From Elymus sibiricus (Eukaryota > Streptophyta > Magnoliopsida > Poales > Poaceae): 64,000 bases of DNA. The DNA lies in NCBI GenBank assembly GCA_039707655.1, contig CM077676.1:240268866-240332865 (forward strand). Direction: 5' to 3'. Positions 45,201 to 55,767 of this stretch are shown here, one piece after another. The notes under the pieces are model-generated. The model ran no database searches. It was not told where the DNA came from and saw only the letters and a program-made list of their open reading frames with translations. The translations under genes and the position numbers were made by a program. Every line of letters starts with the position of its first letter. The first letter of the stretch is position 1.

Positions 45201-46718
45201 CGTGAGCATTAATTGGTGCTGCCCCAACTCTATCACGTATAATGATGATGTGTGATGGAGTTGTGGTAGGACCAATTGAAGAGAAGCTTGTCCAACATTG
45301 TGTGCGATGGTTTGGGCATATACACCGCAGGCGTCCAGAAGCGCCAGTGCATAGTGGAAGTGCATATATAACGTGCTGATAATGTCAAGAGAAGTTAGCT
45401 ATCCACGTGCCAGAACTATGACTAGGTTTTCGAGATCTTATGGGTTTCAACTCTAGCCTACCTTAACTTGTTTGGGGCAGAAAGGCTTTGAAAATATGAT
45501 AATATGCTGCATTCTTTTGGAAGAAATCAAACATTCTTCAAACATTGTTTGATTTGAGCTTACTATAGCCTCAGATTATTCTTAATCAAGCATTGTCGGA
45601 TTTCATGTATCTTTTTCGATTTCAAGTTAACATATTGCCTGCTCAGGATATATTTTTGGGTCTGATTATTGTTTTGCTTAGGTATGAGCTGTTCATGGAA
45701 GCCTTTGATCATATATCTAAAGGCATAGACAAAATCTATAAGCAGTTAACAAAAAGTCACACGCATCCACTCGGCGGAACAGCATATTTAAATCTAGAAA
45801 ATGAAGATGAGCCATTTCTTCATGGAATCAAGTACACAGCTATGCCACCTACGAAGCGCTTTAGGGATATGGAACAGTTATCCGGTGGGGAGAAGACTGT
45901 TGCTGCACTGGCATTGCTTTTTGCCATTCACAGGTAAAATATTTCTGGTAAACATGGCAATATATTTCCTTTATCATGTTCCCCGTTATTGATTAAGAAA
46001 ACTGTCTTGTTCATTAGTTAGTTGTAACATTGTTTGCAGTGAATGACTTAGTTATTTATAAAGAAATTACATATTGTGCTTAAGTGGTCACATGTTCTCT
46101 TCAGGCGCCAATTTTGCTTCTAATATATCTTGGTGTTTCTTCTGTACCCCATGATTATGTAGTAGGTACCATTTTCAATGTAGGATAGTATACGTAATCT
46201 ATATTTTCTTGGCCTTTGTAACTACAGTTTGGTAGGGTAAATTGCTCTTTTTGAACACTCCCATTTGTTGCGGTGCGTGTGAGCCACATGCAGACCTTTA
46301 CCTGGACATTTATTACTTTGCCTTTCGTCCAAAACGTAAACATGTGCGGCAATTGTGCAGTTTCAGGCCATCACCATTCTTCATACTGGATGAAGTCGAT
46401 GCAGCTCTAGATAATTTAAATGTTGCCAAGGTTGCTGGGTTTATTCGATCAAAGTCATGCGAACGTGCTGGCGAAGAGCAAGATGGTGATGGAGGTTGTG
46501 GGTTTCAGAGTATAGTCATATCGCTGAAGGATAGCTTCTACGACAAAGCTGAAGCACTGGTTGGTGTTTATCGGGACTCAGAAAGAAGGTGAAAAGTGCA
46601 CTTTTGTTAGTACTACCTTTTTTTAATATTTCATGTACGCTGACCCTTCAACTCAAACCTGACATGCAGCTGCTCCAGAACCCTCACCTTCGACCTTACG
46701 AAGTATAAAGAAGCATGA
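33218..46718 (+). CDS. SMC1: Cohesin ATPase subunit SMC1, 18 exons, 1228 residues
   Basis: SMC1 pairs with SMC3 and a kleisin to form the cohesin ring that holds sister chromatids. Exons, all junctions phased by me: 33218-33685, 33755-33991, 34098-34331, 34811-35049, 35476-35742, 35875-36145, 37825-37949, 38452-38561, 38642-38749, 38845-38984, 39081-39170, 39256-39464, 39573-39742, 44160-44269, 44454-44833, 45682-45933, 46361-46588, 46670-46718. They sum to 3687 nt with no internal stop, close to the usual plant length of about 1220 residues. Walker A GPNGAGKS is at residues 47-54. Coiled coils flank the hinge (about 515-675, with [10 protein letters not shown] and KSGTMTGG). The signature LSGGEK is at 1119-1124 and Walker B FFILDE ends at D1147-E1148. 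The C terminus [11 protein letters not shown] resembles Arabidopsis SMC1. The ATG was chosen because it directly precedes the Gly-rich head start. All introns are GT-AG except intron 7. It appears intact despite transposon insertions in introns 6 and 13. Confidence 0.95.
34459..34483 (+). repeat. Poly-C tract in SMC1 intron 3
   Basis: Twenty-five consecutive C. The length may be a sequencing or assembly artefact or a true polymorphic homopolymer. Confidence 0.9.
36236..37217. mobile_element. PIF/Harbinger (Tourist-like) element in SMC1 intron 6
   Basis: Termini GGATGTGTTTGGTT and its inverse AACCAAACACATCC, flanked by TTA on both sides (36233-36235 and 37218-37220). The TTA duplication and GTTTGGTT-type ends are characteristic of PIF/Harbinger elements. 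It is 982 bp with no transposase ORF. Further GTTTGGTT...GGATG words inside the left third look like subterminal repeats. Confidence 0.75.
37950..38451 (+). other. U12-type AT-AC intron (SMC1 intron 7)
   Basis: The donor is ATATCCTTTT (37950-37959), an exact match to the U12 AT-AC consensus. The intron ends TTATAC at 38451, preceded by CTTAAC (38439-38444), a U12 branch-site-like word. Joining at these points completes a Gln codon and gives the conserved [19 protein letters not shown] hinge sequence. No GT-AG pair nearby does so. Confidence 0.9.
39990..41394. other. Unclassified repetitive sequence in SMC1 intron 13
   Basis: C/T-rich, non-coding in all frames, with recurrent words such as CTTCAAGC, CATCTTCACATG and CAAGACTTTATCAACCATG. 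It looks like old retrotransposon leader or LTR sequence. I found no terminal repeats. Confidence 0.4.
41395..42845 (+). pseudogene. Unrecognised coding-like fragment split by a solo LTR
   Basis: The GC-rich flanks of the solo LTR (41395-41486 and 42436-42845) join across the duplicated GGGAG. The right part encodes a 130-odd-residue frame including [20 protein letters not shown] and [14 protein letters not shown], ending at 42843-42845. There is no start I trust and no recognised family. It may be a captured gene fragment within an older element. It lies in SMC1 intron 13 and is not part of SMC1. Confidence 0.3.
41487..42435 (-). mobile_element. Solo gypsy LTR with perfect target duplication in SMC1 intron 13
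   Basis: 949 bp, on the minus strand beginning TGATGCGGAGCATCCC and ending ACCCTACATCA, flanked by GGGAG at 41482-41486 and 42436-42440. It is the same family as the LTR at 48067-49028. On the minus strand it encodes [17 protein letters not shown], the read-in C terminus of pol. It then has a GCCGGAAGTTCCGG array (about 41930-42150) and a TATA box CTATAAATA (41862-41870). A solo LTR implies loss of the interior by recombination. Confidence 0.9.
43085..43970. mobile_element. Possible small DNA transposon with degenerate inverted ends
   Basis: The left edge has TTAGCGGCGCTTAATCGTGC and GCTTAAGCGCC; the right edge has AAACGCTTAAGCGC and TCCGCTTTTTTGAAC, partly inverse to each other and to GTTCAAGAAAGTG on the left. 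The interior holds GC-rich sequence and a CTCCTCTT-rich region. Exact ends and a target duplication are not resolved. Confidence 0.3.
45255..45492 (+). mobile_element. 5'-truncated LINE 3' end in SMC1 intron 15
   Basis: One frame reads [20 protein letters not shown] and then RPEAPVHSG, the typical C-terminal segment of plant LINE ORF2. It is followed after decay by AGCCTACCTTAACTTGTTTGGGG...AGGCTTTG, close to a common cereal LINE 3' end. There is no RT core. Confidence 0.7.
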
Positions 46719-48066
46719 AATCCACTCCGGTTGGAGTCTTCCTACGTGTTAATCTGTGATAGTGACAATTATCGTCAACTGATTCTGTATTTCAACTTGT
46801 GTATATGATTAGTGGCATGTAGTTAAAGTAGAAACGGCACAAGACTACAGTACCATTAGAAGTTATATGTGTTTTTTGTGTGCTTATCCCTAGAGTTACT
46901 AAGCTCCCACGAAATACTTTTTCTGAGTGGGGTAAAAGTACAGCACTCTACTGCGTCGGGGGCTGTGGCGGTATGTGGGTCAACATTGTCAGTGTATGTG
47001 CGTTGTTTACCCTCTATGCGTGGCTCCCTCTAGAATTTCCTGGCTCACGCGTCGACGCGGGCGTGCTTGGGGAAAGGGAGAGCGGTGGGCTGTGCCGGCC
47101 GTTCTTGCTTGGTGCTTGGGGCTCTACGCCTACACTAGCGGCAACACAACACTAGCCCCTCTCTTCTCTGAGCGGCGACGGTCGGTGGCCATGGAAGCAG
47201 CAGCTCGTGGGGGGAGGAAGAAGGGCAGCGTCGGCAATAGATCCCGCGGCCGGCGGCGGCTCGCGGGTTGGGGAAGGAGGGAATGCCACCGCGTGCCGTC
47301 GTATCCTCACCCTCACGACTCTTCAATCTTTCAAAGCCTTTGCCCTCTTCCTCCCAAGCGCAGCTGGGGCCTATGGTTTCTGGCTGCCGCACGGCACTGC
47401 TTCGCTCACAGTCTTCCCTGCGGGATATCCTCCCTCTCCACAACTCCTTGCCGGCCGCCGTCCGCCGCCCCAGGTGGCCGGCCACCCCGACCTGTTCCAT
47501 CGATCTCTTTTGGCCATGCCTTGCCAGGTCATGTATTTCCAGCTTCACTTCATCCTGCCGTTGGGCACATTTACTTGTGGTGACCGATTCTGCAATCTAA
47601 GTGTTAAAACCCAGGTATTACACAAATCTATTTCACCTTGGCTTGGATAAATATCCCTTCCTTCGTTTCTTGGTTAGTTTCTTTTAGGCATTAATTGGCT
47701 ATGCCAAAAATTGAAGTAATAGCTAGTACATGCTAAACTTAATAACTGAAGATGGCTCATAATTTATTTAGTTATGAGGGAGTTAGATAGATGTTTGGGT
47801 CTTCCATGGTTTCATTTAGTTGGTTAACACACGCTATGTATTGTAGCTCATGTATCAGTTAATTTCACTGTGGCGCCTTTTCTTTGTCGATTGACGTGTT
47901 ATGTCGGCCCTGACCTCTAAGCTACATACAAATAGGAAGTTGTGGCCGCGTTCGCTGGATGCCACGCCTGTCAGGGAGTGCCGCCGATGGCTGACCTGCT
48001 TTCTTGTTCGGTTACAGATATTACATGTTGGGTTCTCTGAGGCGGTGACAACGAGGGAAGATGGTG
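46719..48066. other. SMC1 3' flank and GC-rich unassigned region
   Basis: To about 46870 this is probably the SMC1 3' UTR. From 46960 to 47650 the sequence is GC-rich with overlapping frames on both strands (for example 46975-47583 plus), none of which I recognise. 47900-48066 has another short GC-rich frame (VRECRRWLTCFLVRLQ) that runs into the LTR at 48067, perhaps an interrupted gene fragment. Confidence 0.35.
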
Positions 48067-49028
48067 TGATGCAGAGCATCCTTCGGTCATCCCATGGACA
48101 CGCCATCATCACCCAAGGCACCGAGTGGACCGATGACAAGGACTCGTGCAAGAGCTATCGAATCCAAGATGAACTCCCTCCTCGCTCAACTCCCTTCCGA
48201 ATCACATGAGACATGGCTACTACCTCAAGCGGAGACACTATGCATACTCAAGTACCAAGGGACCAGCCATGGAGAAGCTAAGGAGCAAGGCCGAGCGATG
48301 GAGGAAGAAGAACATGAAGACGGAGGGCAAACAGCGTAAGACAGGACACGACCGGTTGATCCGGACCTCCTCCCGGACTATCCGGACCAAGCCCGGATGA
48401 TCCGGACCCTCTTCCGGACGACCAAGCCGAAGCGCCCGAAGACAACGGCACGCCCTCCGCCAAAGCCGGATCATCCGGGACCCAACCCGGATCATCCGGA
48501 CGGACCCGGACATCCGGGCCAACCGCGGCTATAGCGACCCAGCCGGATCATCCGGGTGACCAGCCGGATCATCATCCGGCCCTTGCCTGCGTGCATAACT
48601 CGGGCCGAGGCCCATGTACCCCTTCCTTCACCTATACTATATATACTCGTCTCCTACCTCCGTTTTAGGGTTAGCAAAGCATATGAGATTATCTAGAGAG
48701 AGCTTTGCTCATCTACCTCTCCCCTTGGAGATCAAGACCTCTTAGGAGAAGATCCCCAAGTGGATATCAAGACCTCCTCCCTTAGGGTTGGAGAAGACTA
48801 TCTTCAAGACCTCATCTCCTCTTGGATTTGGGAAGAACTTTACCCTTATGCTATTTTCCCTTGATTGTTCATGTACCTTGTGGATCTTGTGTGTATGCTA
48901 CTCTAGTGGATGTATAATTAGGTTTGTTTGAGAGATTTCCCCTTTGTGTTCTTGTTGTTCTTGCGATTTTCCCCTTTCCCCACCTCCAAGTGTGAAAAGA
49001 TCTCCAATTAGGGTTCCACCCTACATCA
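48067..49028 (+). repeat. 5' LTR, 962 bp, with coding start and CCGGA array
   Basis: Starts TGATGCAGAGCATCC and ends CACCCTACATCA. The first 270 bp encode MTRTRARAIESKMNSLL, the C terminus of pol that reads into the 3' LTR in intact copies. Then comes an array of GGATGATCCGGA-like words (48357-48580) and a TATA box TATATATA (48638-48645). Confidence 0.85.
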
Positions 49029-50586
49029 TCTTGGATCAGAGCAAGGTTGATTCACACCTTGGAGTTCTCCCCCTCCACTTTCTAGCCCCAATTTTGTTTG
49101 TTTTTGCCCAAATTCGAAAATCCCCTAAAAAATAGCCATACCAATTTTTTTGTGATTTGTTGGTTTTGATGATGTTTTTGTTGATTTTGATCCATGGATT
49201 CTAAGTGTTGCAGGTAGATCTAGCTTTCCCACATCTTTCCTCGCCTTCCCTACCATGAAATCCACGCCAAATCGCCCAAAATTTTCTCTTTCCCCACATT
49301 TTAGTGTTCATCCCGAGCCCCAAATCGCCCGGTTGACCTGCCCGGACGATCCGGACGACCTCCCGGACGATCCGGACCCCCACCCGGATCATCCGGCTTT
49401 GCTGTCGAAACTGGAAAAAAAACTGAAAGCCCCACCATCTTTCTTCCGCATACCCAACCACTTTTCCACCACCATTAGCCTTCCGCAATTACTCCAATAC
49501 ACCCATAGCCATTCCATTTTGGTGACAACCGATTGTGACAAGTTTTCCTTGAGATTTTGAGTTGCGGTTTCCGTTTCCTAGGGTGTTTCGGCTAACTAGG
49601 AACGGTTCGACATCAACACCACTGTCACTCATCATCCCCACGGACTCGATTCGACAACGACCGCTTCACTATTTGACACCACCACCGTAAGCAAGGACGG
49701 TAACTTCGTCGACATCTTAGCATACTCCCTTGCCATTGCATTCTTAACCCCAAGACCATCTTTTGTGTCACTTACCTATCGAGACTAGCCGTTGAGTATT
49801 GCCGGGCAACGCTACTTATGCACTTTAGTGATACATATTCCGCATAGCTATCATTGCGTGCATATATCATCGTATCATCTCTTGTGTCATCAATTGTTCC
49901 CACATACACATAATTGCTATCTTGGTTCGAGCATTTTGCATAAGTGGCCAAAGAAAATATCAAAAGCAAAAGAAGCGAGAAAAGCTTTTACGCAAGGAGA
50001 AAAGAGAAGCAAAGAGCTTGTAAGCAATAGCCATAACATCGCCACATTGCATAGCATTTTAAACAACATTGATCATCTTGGATCATCGTGTGCGAGTTCA
50101 CCGGGAACCATATACATACATAGCATACTTGGGATAGAAGTCCATATGTTTGTCTATCATAGGTTGTGCACAAGTTGCGTATCTCGCCTTTGGAGCAATC
50201 GTGCTAGCGTCTCTCTAGCGTTGTGCAACACGAGCGTTTTCTGTGGATTCCACATTTTGTGCTCACTCCTTGGTTGCACAACCCCATTTATCTATCCGTG
50301 TGTGTGTTTCCGTGTACCATTAAGTGCTATTGGTCTATTTGTTTCACTTGCGAATTTGTGAATCTCTTTCAACATTATTGATATCTTGCTAACAAGTGCA
50401 TCAATTTTGTGCCACCATCCTAACCAAGCTCCTAGGCAAGCCTTTACTTTTGTAGGTGTGAGAAACAAACCCGGTACCAATTCTCCTATTATAGCATTAC
50501 ATTGAGTGATACTCGATACATCCTCAATCTTTGGAAAAGGTAACTTTGGTATTGTTCTCTCATTTCCTACCCACCTATACTTGACC

Positions 50587-51399
50587 ATGACGTCTAGGCC
50601 GAGCACATCAAACCTGCTCTTCGAGGAGATGGAGGAAACGAACGACTACGTCACCAAAGGTCATCTCTTCGGCGTTCAATGAGCTCTACATCAAGAAAGT
50701 GAAGCCTTGGGCGAACGCATGGAGCAACTCGCCACCGACTTACGCCAATCGGAAGCAAGAACCCGGGACTACCTTGACGCCAAGCTATCCACTCAAATGA
50801 AATAATTTCGTGCCTTGATGGTCAACCGCGATTCTTCCACAACTTCGTCGTCAAGACGGCGCCACTCGAGTCGACACTCTTCAGACTCTTCTTCTGATGC
50901 GAGTCTCCCACGAGCTAGTTCTCATCGCCGCGACAACCGTCAAGACCATCAAGCTCCACAAAACCCATTCCATGGCAATGGTTTGCAAGATCGCCTACGT
51001 GAACGCGACCGACATCGCCGTGAAGAACAAGATGCCTTGGACCAAGGACAAGCTCGACAACGCCAACGCCAAGAAAATCAAGACGGCGACGCACTCCGAC
51101 AAGAACAACAACGCCGCGAGGAACAAGCACTTGAAGCGCAACGTGCGCTCCGAGAAGCCACTCGAGCAGCAGGTGCTCTACGAGTCCGCCCGCGCTCAAG
51201 CTGCTGCTTGCAACGTATAGGCGGCGCTGGCTGCGCAGGCGATCGCAGACGAGAACGCCTCCAGCCACGCATCCTACGCGCCGCCAAATGTTGTTTGGTC
51301 ACGCGGTGGGACGACGGTCGTGCCAGCCCCTCCACTTCCATCGTGGATCTCATGTCCATCGGCGACGGGCAGGTCGCGGACTCCGACGAGGATGAGTAG
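50587..51399 (+). pseudogene. gag N-terminal part with in-frame stops
   Basis: One frame from ATG 50587 reads MTSRPSTSNLLFEEMEETND, hits a TGA near 50680, continues ERMEQLATDLRQSEARTRD, and meets a TAA near 50803. It then runs through a Ser/Arg-rich and charged coiled-coil region to a stop around 51240-51399, depending on frame shifts. The layout fits the start of gypsy gag. Capsid and zinc knuckle are missing because the element is cut at 51469. Confidence 0.55.
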
Positions 51400-51943
51400 G
51401 GCATGGGAGGCGGCGGGGGCTCCAGTCCCAAATGGGCTGGTCCGTCTCCCATGTTCTACTCTTCCTCGTTGTAACGTCCCCATGTAATAGCTACAGTAAT
51501 CACCCTTTTGATAATGCCATGTCATCATGATTAACCATGCTTGAGCATCATTTGCATCATACTTCATTTCAACTCCAATTTAAAATTGCAATTCAAATTT
51601 AAAGTAAAAATAAAAGTTGTTCAAAACCAGAAACTAAAATGTTCAAAATATTGTAAATAATCCAGAGGCAATTATAAAAAATACAACCAACATTAATTGA
51701 ATTAGTTAAGTGACTCTATCAACATGAACGAGTAACCAAACAACACATTTTAATACATTTTATTTAATCCAATGTACAAATGAAATTATATTTTGCCCAA
51801 ACCATTTTCTGATGGTAGAGCAAATTTCACTGTAATATTTGAGCTAAGTCACATATTTTATAAAAGTCATTTAGTGGCCTCACATTTTCCAAAACAGAAG
51901 AAGTAAAAGAAATAGAAAATAGAAAAAGAAAACGGTAATGGCT

Positions 51944-51974
51944 TACTGTGCACTTGGGCCGCAAGTGCACAGTA
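51944..51974. promoter_or_regulatory. 13-bp perfect hairpin in the chromovirus LTR
   Basis: TACTGTGCACTTG, a 5-base loop, then CAAGTGCACAGTA. The same hairpin is intact in the 3' LTR at 61741-61771. It sits at the junction of the A/T-rich and GC-rich blocks. Confidence 0.8.
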
Positions 51975-53171
51975 GCCGGCCCAGCTCACCTCGCAGCTCA
52001 TCGTCCTCCTTTGCGCGCTGTCGCGCGCGCCCGCCGACACGGCGATGGCCGTCGCGCTGTCGGCCATCGGGCGGCTCCCCGACGCCGATAAAGCCTCCCC
52101 CGAGCTGCCTCGTCCTCTCCCGAACCCTAGCTGCCCCCACACGCCCGCGTTCGCTCTTTCTCTCTCGTTCCACATCTCGCCCGAAGTCGCTGTCGCCGCC
52201 GCGCTCGATCCCGCGGCCACCGTGCCCCGATTGCCTCGCCGCTGAGTCGTACGTCGTCGCCACCCTCGACTGCATCGCCTCCGCCTCTCCGTTGGAGCTG
52301 AGCGCCGCCGCTGCGACCTCCCCGAGTTCTTCTTCACCACACGGCCGCCGTCGATCCCCGCCGTCTCCGTCGTTCTCTGCAGCTACAAAGCCGTCGAGGG
52401 CATTTCGTTGCCGCTAGGTGAGCTTCTCCCCTCCCCCAGCCCTCTCCTCGCGTCGCTTAGCTCACCGTAGCGAGCTCGCCGCCGCGCCATTTTTCTGCCG
52501 CCGCCCGAGCTCGCCGTGGCTGCCGTTTCCGACCGCCGTAGCCCGCGCCGTTGGGATAGATCGACGCGGTGCTGTTCCCGCGTTCGAATGCGCCCGATTG
52601 CGCGCTCCAAATCGCCCCGTAGCCGCTCGCACGACCACCACCTGAAACCGGCCGCCGCCGATGTGCTCGCCGCCGTCCATTCCGGCCTCCCTGGCTCCGA
52701 CCACCGCCACCACTGGACGCACCGTCGAGTGGCCGTTCCAGAGCAACTGGCCGCGACCAAAAAGACCCACCGTAGACGAAATGCGAGCTCGCCGGAGTTC
52801 GTCGCCGTCGGGCGACCTCGCCGGCGTGCTCCGGTGCCGGCGCTGACCTGGCGTCCGAGCTGGCACCGCGGGCCCCGCCTCTGTGCCGCTGCAACTGGGA
52901 CCCACTGGGCCCCTTTGAGCGAGTCAGCGCGGCCCCGCCCACTGACGTGTGGGTCCCGCTCGAATAAAATGATTTTTAAAAAAATAAATAAACGTTAATT
53001 AATCAGTTAATTAATTAATTAGTTAATTAAAACACTAATCACTCACTGACCAGTAGGCCCCACCCCTAATTAACCTAATTTAGTTAAGTTTAATCCCTAA
53101 TTAGCCTAATGTGAGACTGACATGTAGGACCCACTAGTCAGGTTTGACTAGTCCACCGTCCTGTTGACTCC

Positions 53172-53201
53172 TGACGTCAGCATTGCGTCATGCTGACGTC
53201 A
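53172..53201. promoter_or_regulatory. Inverted pair of TGACGTCA boxes in the chromovirus LTR
   Basis: TGACGTCAGCAT, six bases, ATGCTGACGTCA: a perfect 12-bp inverted repeat whose ends are each the bZIP-type TGACGTCA palindrome. It is conserved in the 3' LTR at 62969-62998. bZIP binding is an inference. Confidence 0.8.
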
Positions 53202-55376
53202 CCCCAGTACTGTTTCGGATAATGTTGATTTAAATAATTTAAAATAATTCCAGAAAATATTTAAAACTTTGAAAAATCATATCTTTTAAACCGTAAGTCA
53301 GATGAAAATAATTTATATATGTAAAATGATTAGAAAAATATGAAGATTCTGGATGTGTAATCAAAATGCCCGTCCAACAATCCTAGCTAGCTGAACATGG
53401 AACAATTTGCGTGATTTCGTTAAATGAATAGTGCTCAACTTTAATAAAATAAATCCAAATAAATTTCTAAATTAACTAAATCATTTAGTTAGGCAGTAAA
53501 ACACATCTGCATATCATTCTAGGCTTGTCATGCATCGTTGTTGCATTTTGCCGAGAATTTATTGTTTCTTCCCCCTCCTTCTCTCCCGATAGACACCGAG
53601 ACCGACGCCGTTGCAGCAGAATTCGACTACACCCCCGACGAGCAGCCGACAGACGATCAGCCACTCTCTGCAGAGCTTCCAGGCAAGCAATCCCCCCTTG
53701 ACGCATGCCGTTGTCTCCTATTCTTTCTCCCTCCTGCTTGCATTAGAAATTGCCGCTGCCATGCTTTAACCTATTCTGATGCATAGCCTGATTTTGTCGC
53801 CTGCTACTGATACATTACCTGTTATCCCATGATGCCTAGTTAGCTATGTTGCTGTTCCATCTTTGGCCCTTCGTCTTGTCCGTTTGCCATGCTTGTTATC
53901 GGGCCGTGATCACTCTGGGTGAGGATCACGGAAATGCTTACATTACTACATTCATTTACTGTTACGGGGCTGAAAGGCTGGTGGTACCATCCAGTCAGAG
54001 ATGGACCTGAGTCCCGACAGCGCCCAATGTTTAAGTCGGGCTGGCCCCAAGGGTGCCCGCGAGTGAATATCATTAAAGACGGGTCGGCTCCAAGAGCACC
54101 TGCGCGTCATGTTTTACCAAGTCGGAGCGACAGAAACTCTGTTCGTCTCTGCGAGTTACTAAATACGCCTAACGGAACTGGGTATTTGATCTGAGTGGGT
54201 CGTCGTGCCCTATACGCACTACCACCACGTGGGATAATGGTTTAATGGGGCCCTCTACGTCGTATGTATCAGCCGAAAGCTCTTCAGACGTCACAGCTCA
54301 GAGATGCGGGCTGATTGTTGGGGTTGGGCTGGTTACGTCACTGGTGTATTCAGTGTCGCGCCTGCTCCCTGGCCAGTCTCGCAACGTGCAGGAGTGCAAA
54401 GGGCGATGGGCCCAAGACCCCTTCGCACTTAGGATTTAGACCGGCGTGTTGACCTCTCTGCTGAGCCTAGGTAGGACTGCGTCGTGTCGATCACCCGAGG
54501 CCGGGTATTACCCAGCCAGTGTGTCCGGCCGGAGGTAATCGAGCGTGTTGGGTAACAGTAGTGCACCCCTGCAGGGAATTTATCTATTCGAATAGCCGTG
54601 TCCACGGTAACAGGACGCTCAGAGTTGTATCCGGATCTATGAAAACTACAAACTGATGATGATACATATTAAACTGTTACTACTGCTCTCGGGATTACTT
54701 TCTCGCGGGATAGTCGAGAAAGGATCTCAGGGAGTTGCTACCATACAACCACTATTATATGCTACTATATTCTACTCTCTTCTGATGCTGCAAGATTGCT
54801 TGAAGATGCTAGTCTTCGATAGGCTAGGCTTCTCCCCCTCTACTCTGGCATTCTGCAGCTCAGTCCAAAGATACAGCCCCCCTTCCTTTGATACCAGTGC
54901 ATAACTAGCATAGTTCTGATGTCAGTCTTGCGAGTACTTTGGATGAGTACTCACGGTTGCTCTGCTCTTCTTTTTCCCATACCCATTTGATGATACATCA
55001 GACGATGGAGCCCAGGAGCCAGATGCCACCGCAGGAGCTTACTACCAGGAGGGTCCCGACGGCACTTACTACTGGATCGAGCCAGCCGACCAGGAGTAGT
55101 CAGGAGGCCTTAGGCAGGAGGCCTTCGCCTTTCGATCCGTATCGCTGTTTGTGCTAGCCTTCTTAAGGCACCCTTGACTAACTATGTCTGTACTCAGATA
55201 TCATTTGTGTGTGTGACTTATGTATTCGGGCCTCCGTGCCCCCGGTTTGTATTATGATGTTTTATGTTTAGTTTGAGTTTAGAGTTGTGTTGTGATATCT
55301 TCCCGTGAGTCCCTGTGCTTGATCGTGCATGCTTGCGTGTATGATTAGTGCACGATTAAGTCGGGGGCGTCACAAG

Positions 55377-55390
55377 TTTGTATCAGAGCC
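55377..55390 (+). other. Primer-binding site of the chromovirus
   Basis: TTTGTATCAGAGCC, two bases after the LTR end, close to the tRNA-iMet-complementary TTGGTATCAGAGC. The leader from 55391 to 55767 has no convincing ORF and ends TTTCAG, a plausible splice acceptor, right before the next ATG. Confidence 0.7.
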
Positions 55391-55767
55391 GACTGCCTGT
55401 AGGAAGCCCCTTTCCAACTCCTTGGCCGAAGTTGAGTCTAGTCGTCGAAAAACTATTTTACTAACATGGCTGTGTGGCTTACGGGCCCACGTCGCCAACT
55501 GGGTGGTATTAGGATCTTTTATTCCTCTTCTATACTCTGGGACTCTGAACTCTCTTCCTTTCGGGTTAAATGAATTTTACTAACGCCGACACTAGGATCT
55601 CGTAATCTCGTCCACCCGGAGAGCTGGATTATCTGTGCTTGTTCCTTACCATTGATCTGATTAGTCTGATAATCATATTTTCCTTTACATTGGATTGCTT
55701 AACCTTTCTCTCCAAGTTATTATACTTCTCATTGTCATTTGACAATCCTGAATTTCCTCTGTTTCAG

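Larger units (their letters stand above)
48067..51469 (+). mobile_element. Gypsy retrotransposon, 5' part (LTR, leader, gag start)
   Basis: The 5' LTR is 48067-49028. Just after it, TTGGATCAGAGC (49031-49042) resembles a tRNA-Met primer-binding site lacking two bases. A leader of about 1.55 kb and a gag N-terminal frame follow. It is cut at 51469 by the next element. The second LTR is not in the window. Confidence 0.75.
51470..55374 (+). repeat. 5' LTR of the chromovirus, 3905 bp
   Basis: Starts TGTAACGTCCCCATG and ends GGGGGCGTCACA. It has an A/T-rich first 450 bp, a GC-rich block (51940-52950) that looks like a leader exon, and an A/T-rich block with hairpins. A G/C-mixed 3' half contains a short open segment at 54983-55099. 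Overlapping long ORFs in the GC block on both strands are composition effects. Confidence 0.9.

Noticed and set aside
51867..52998. Several 100-160 codon ORFs on both strands, repeated at 61664-62739
   Set aside because: Composition effect of the GC-rich block in the chromovirus LTRs; no conserved motif and both strands open alike.
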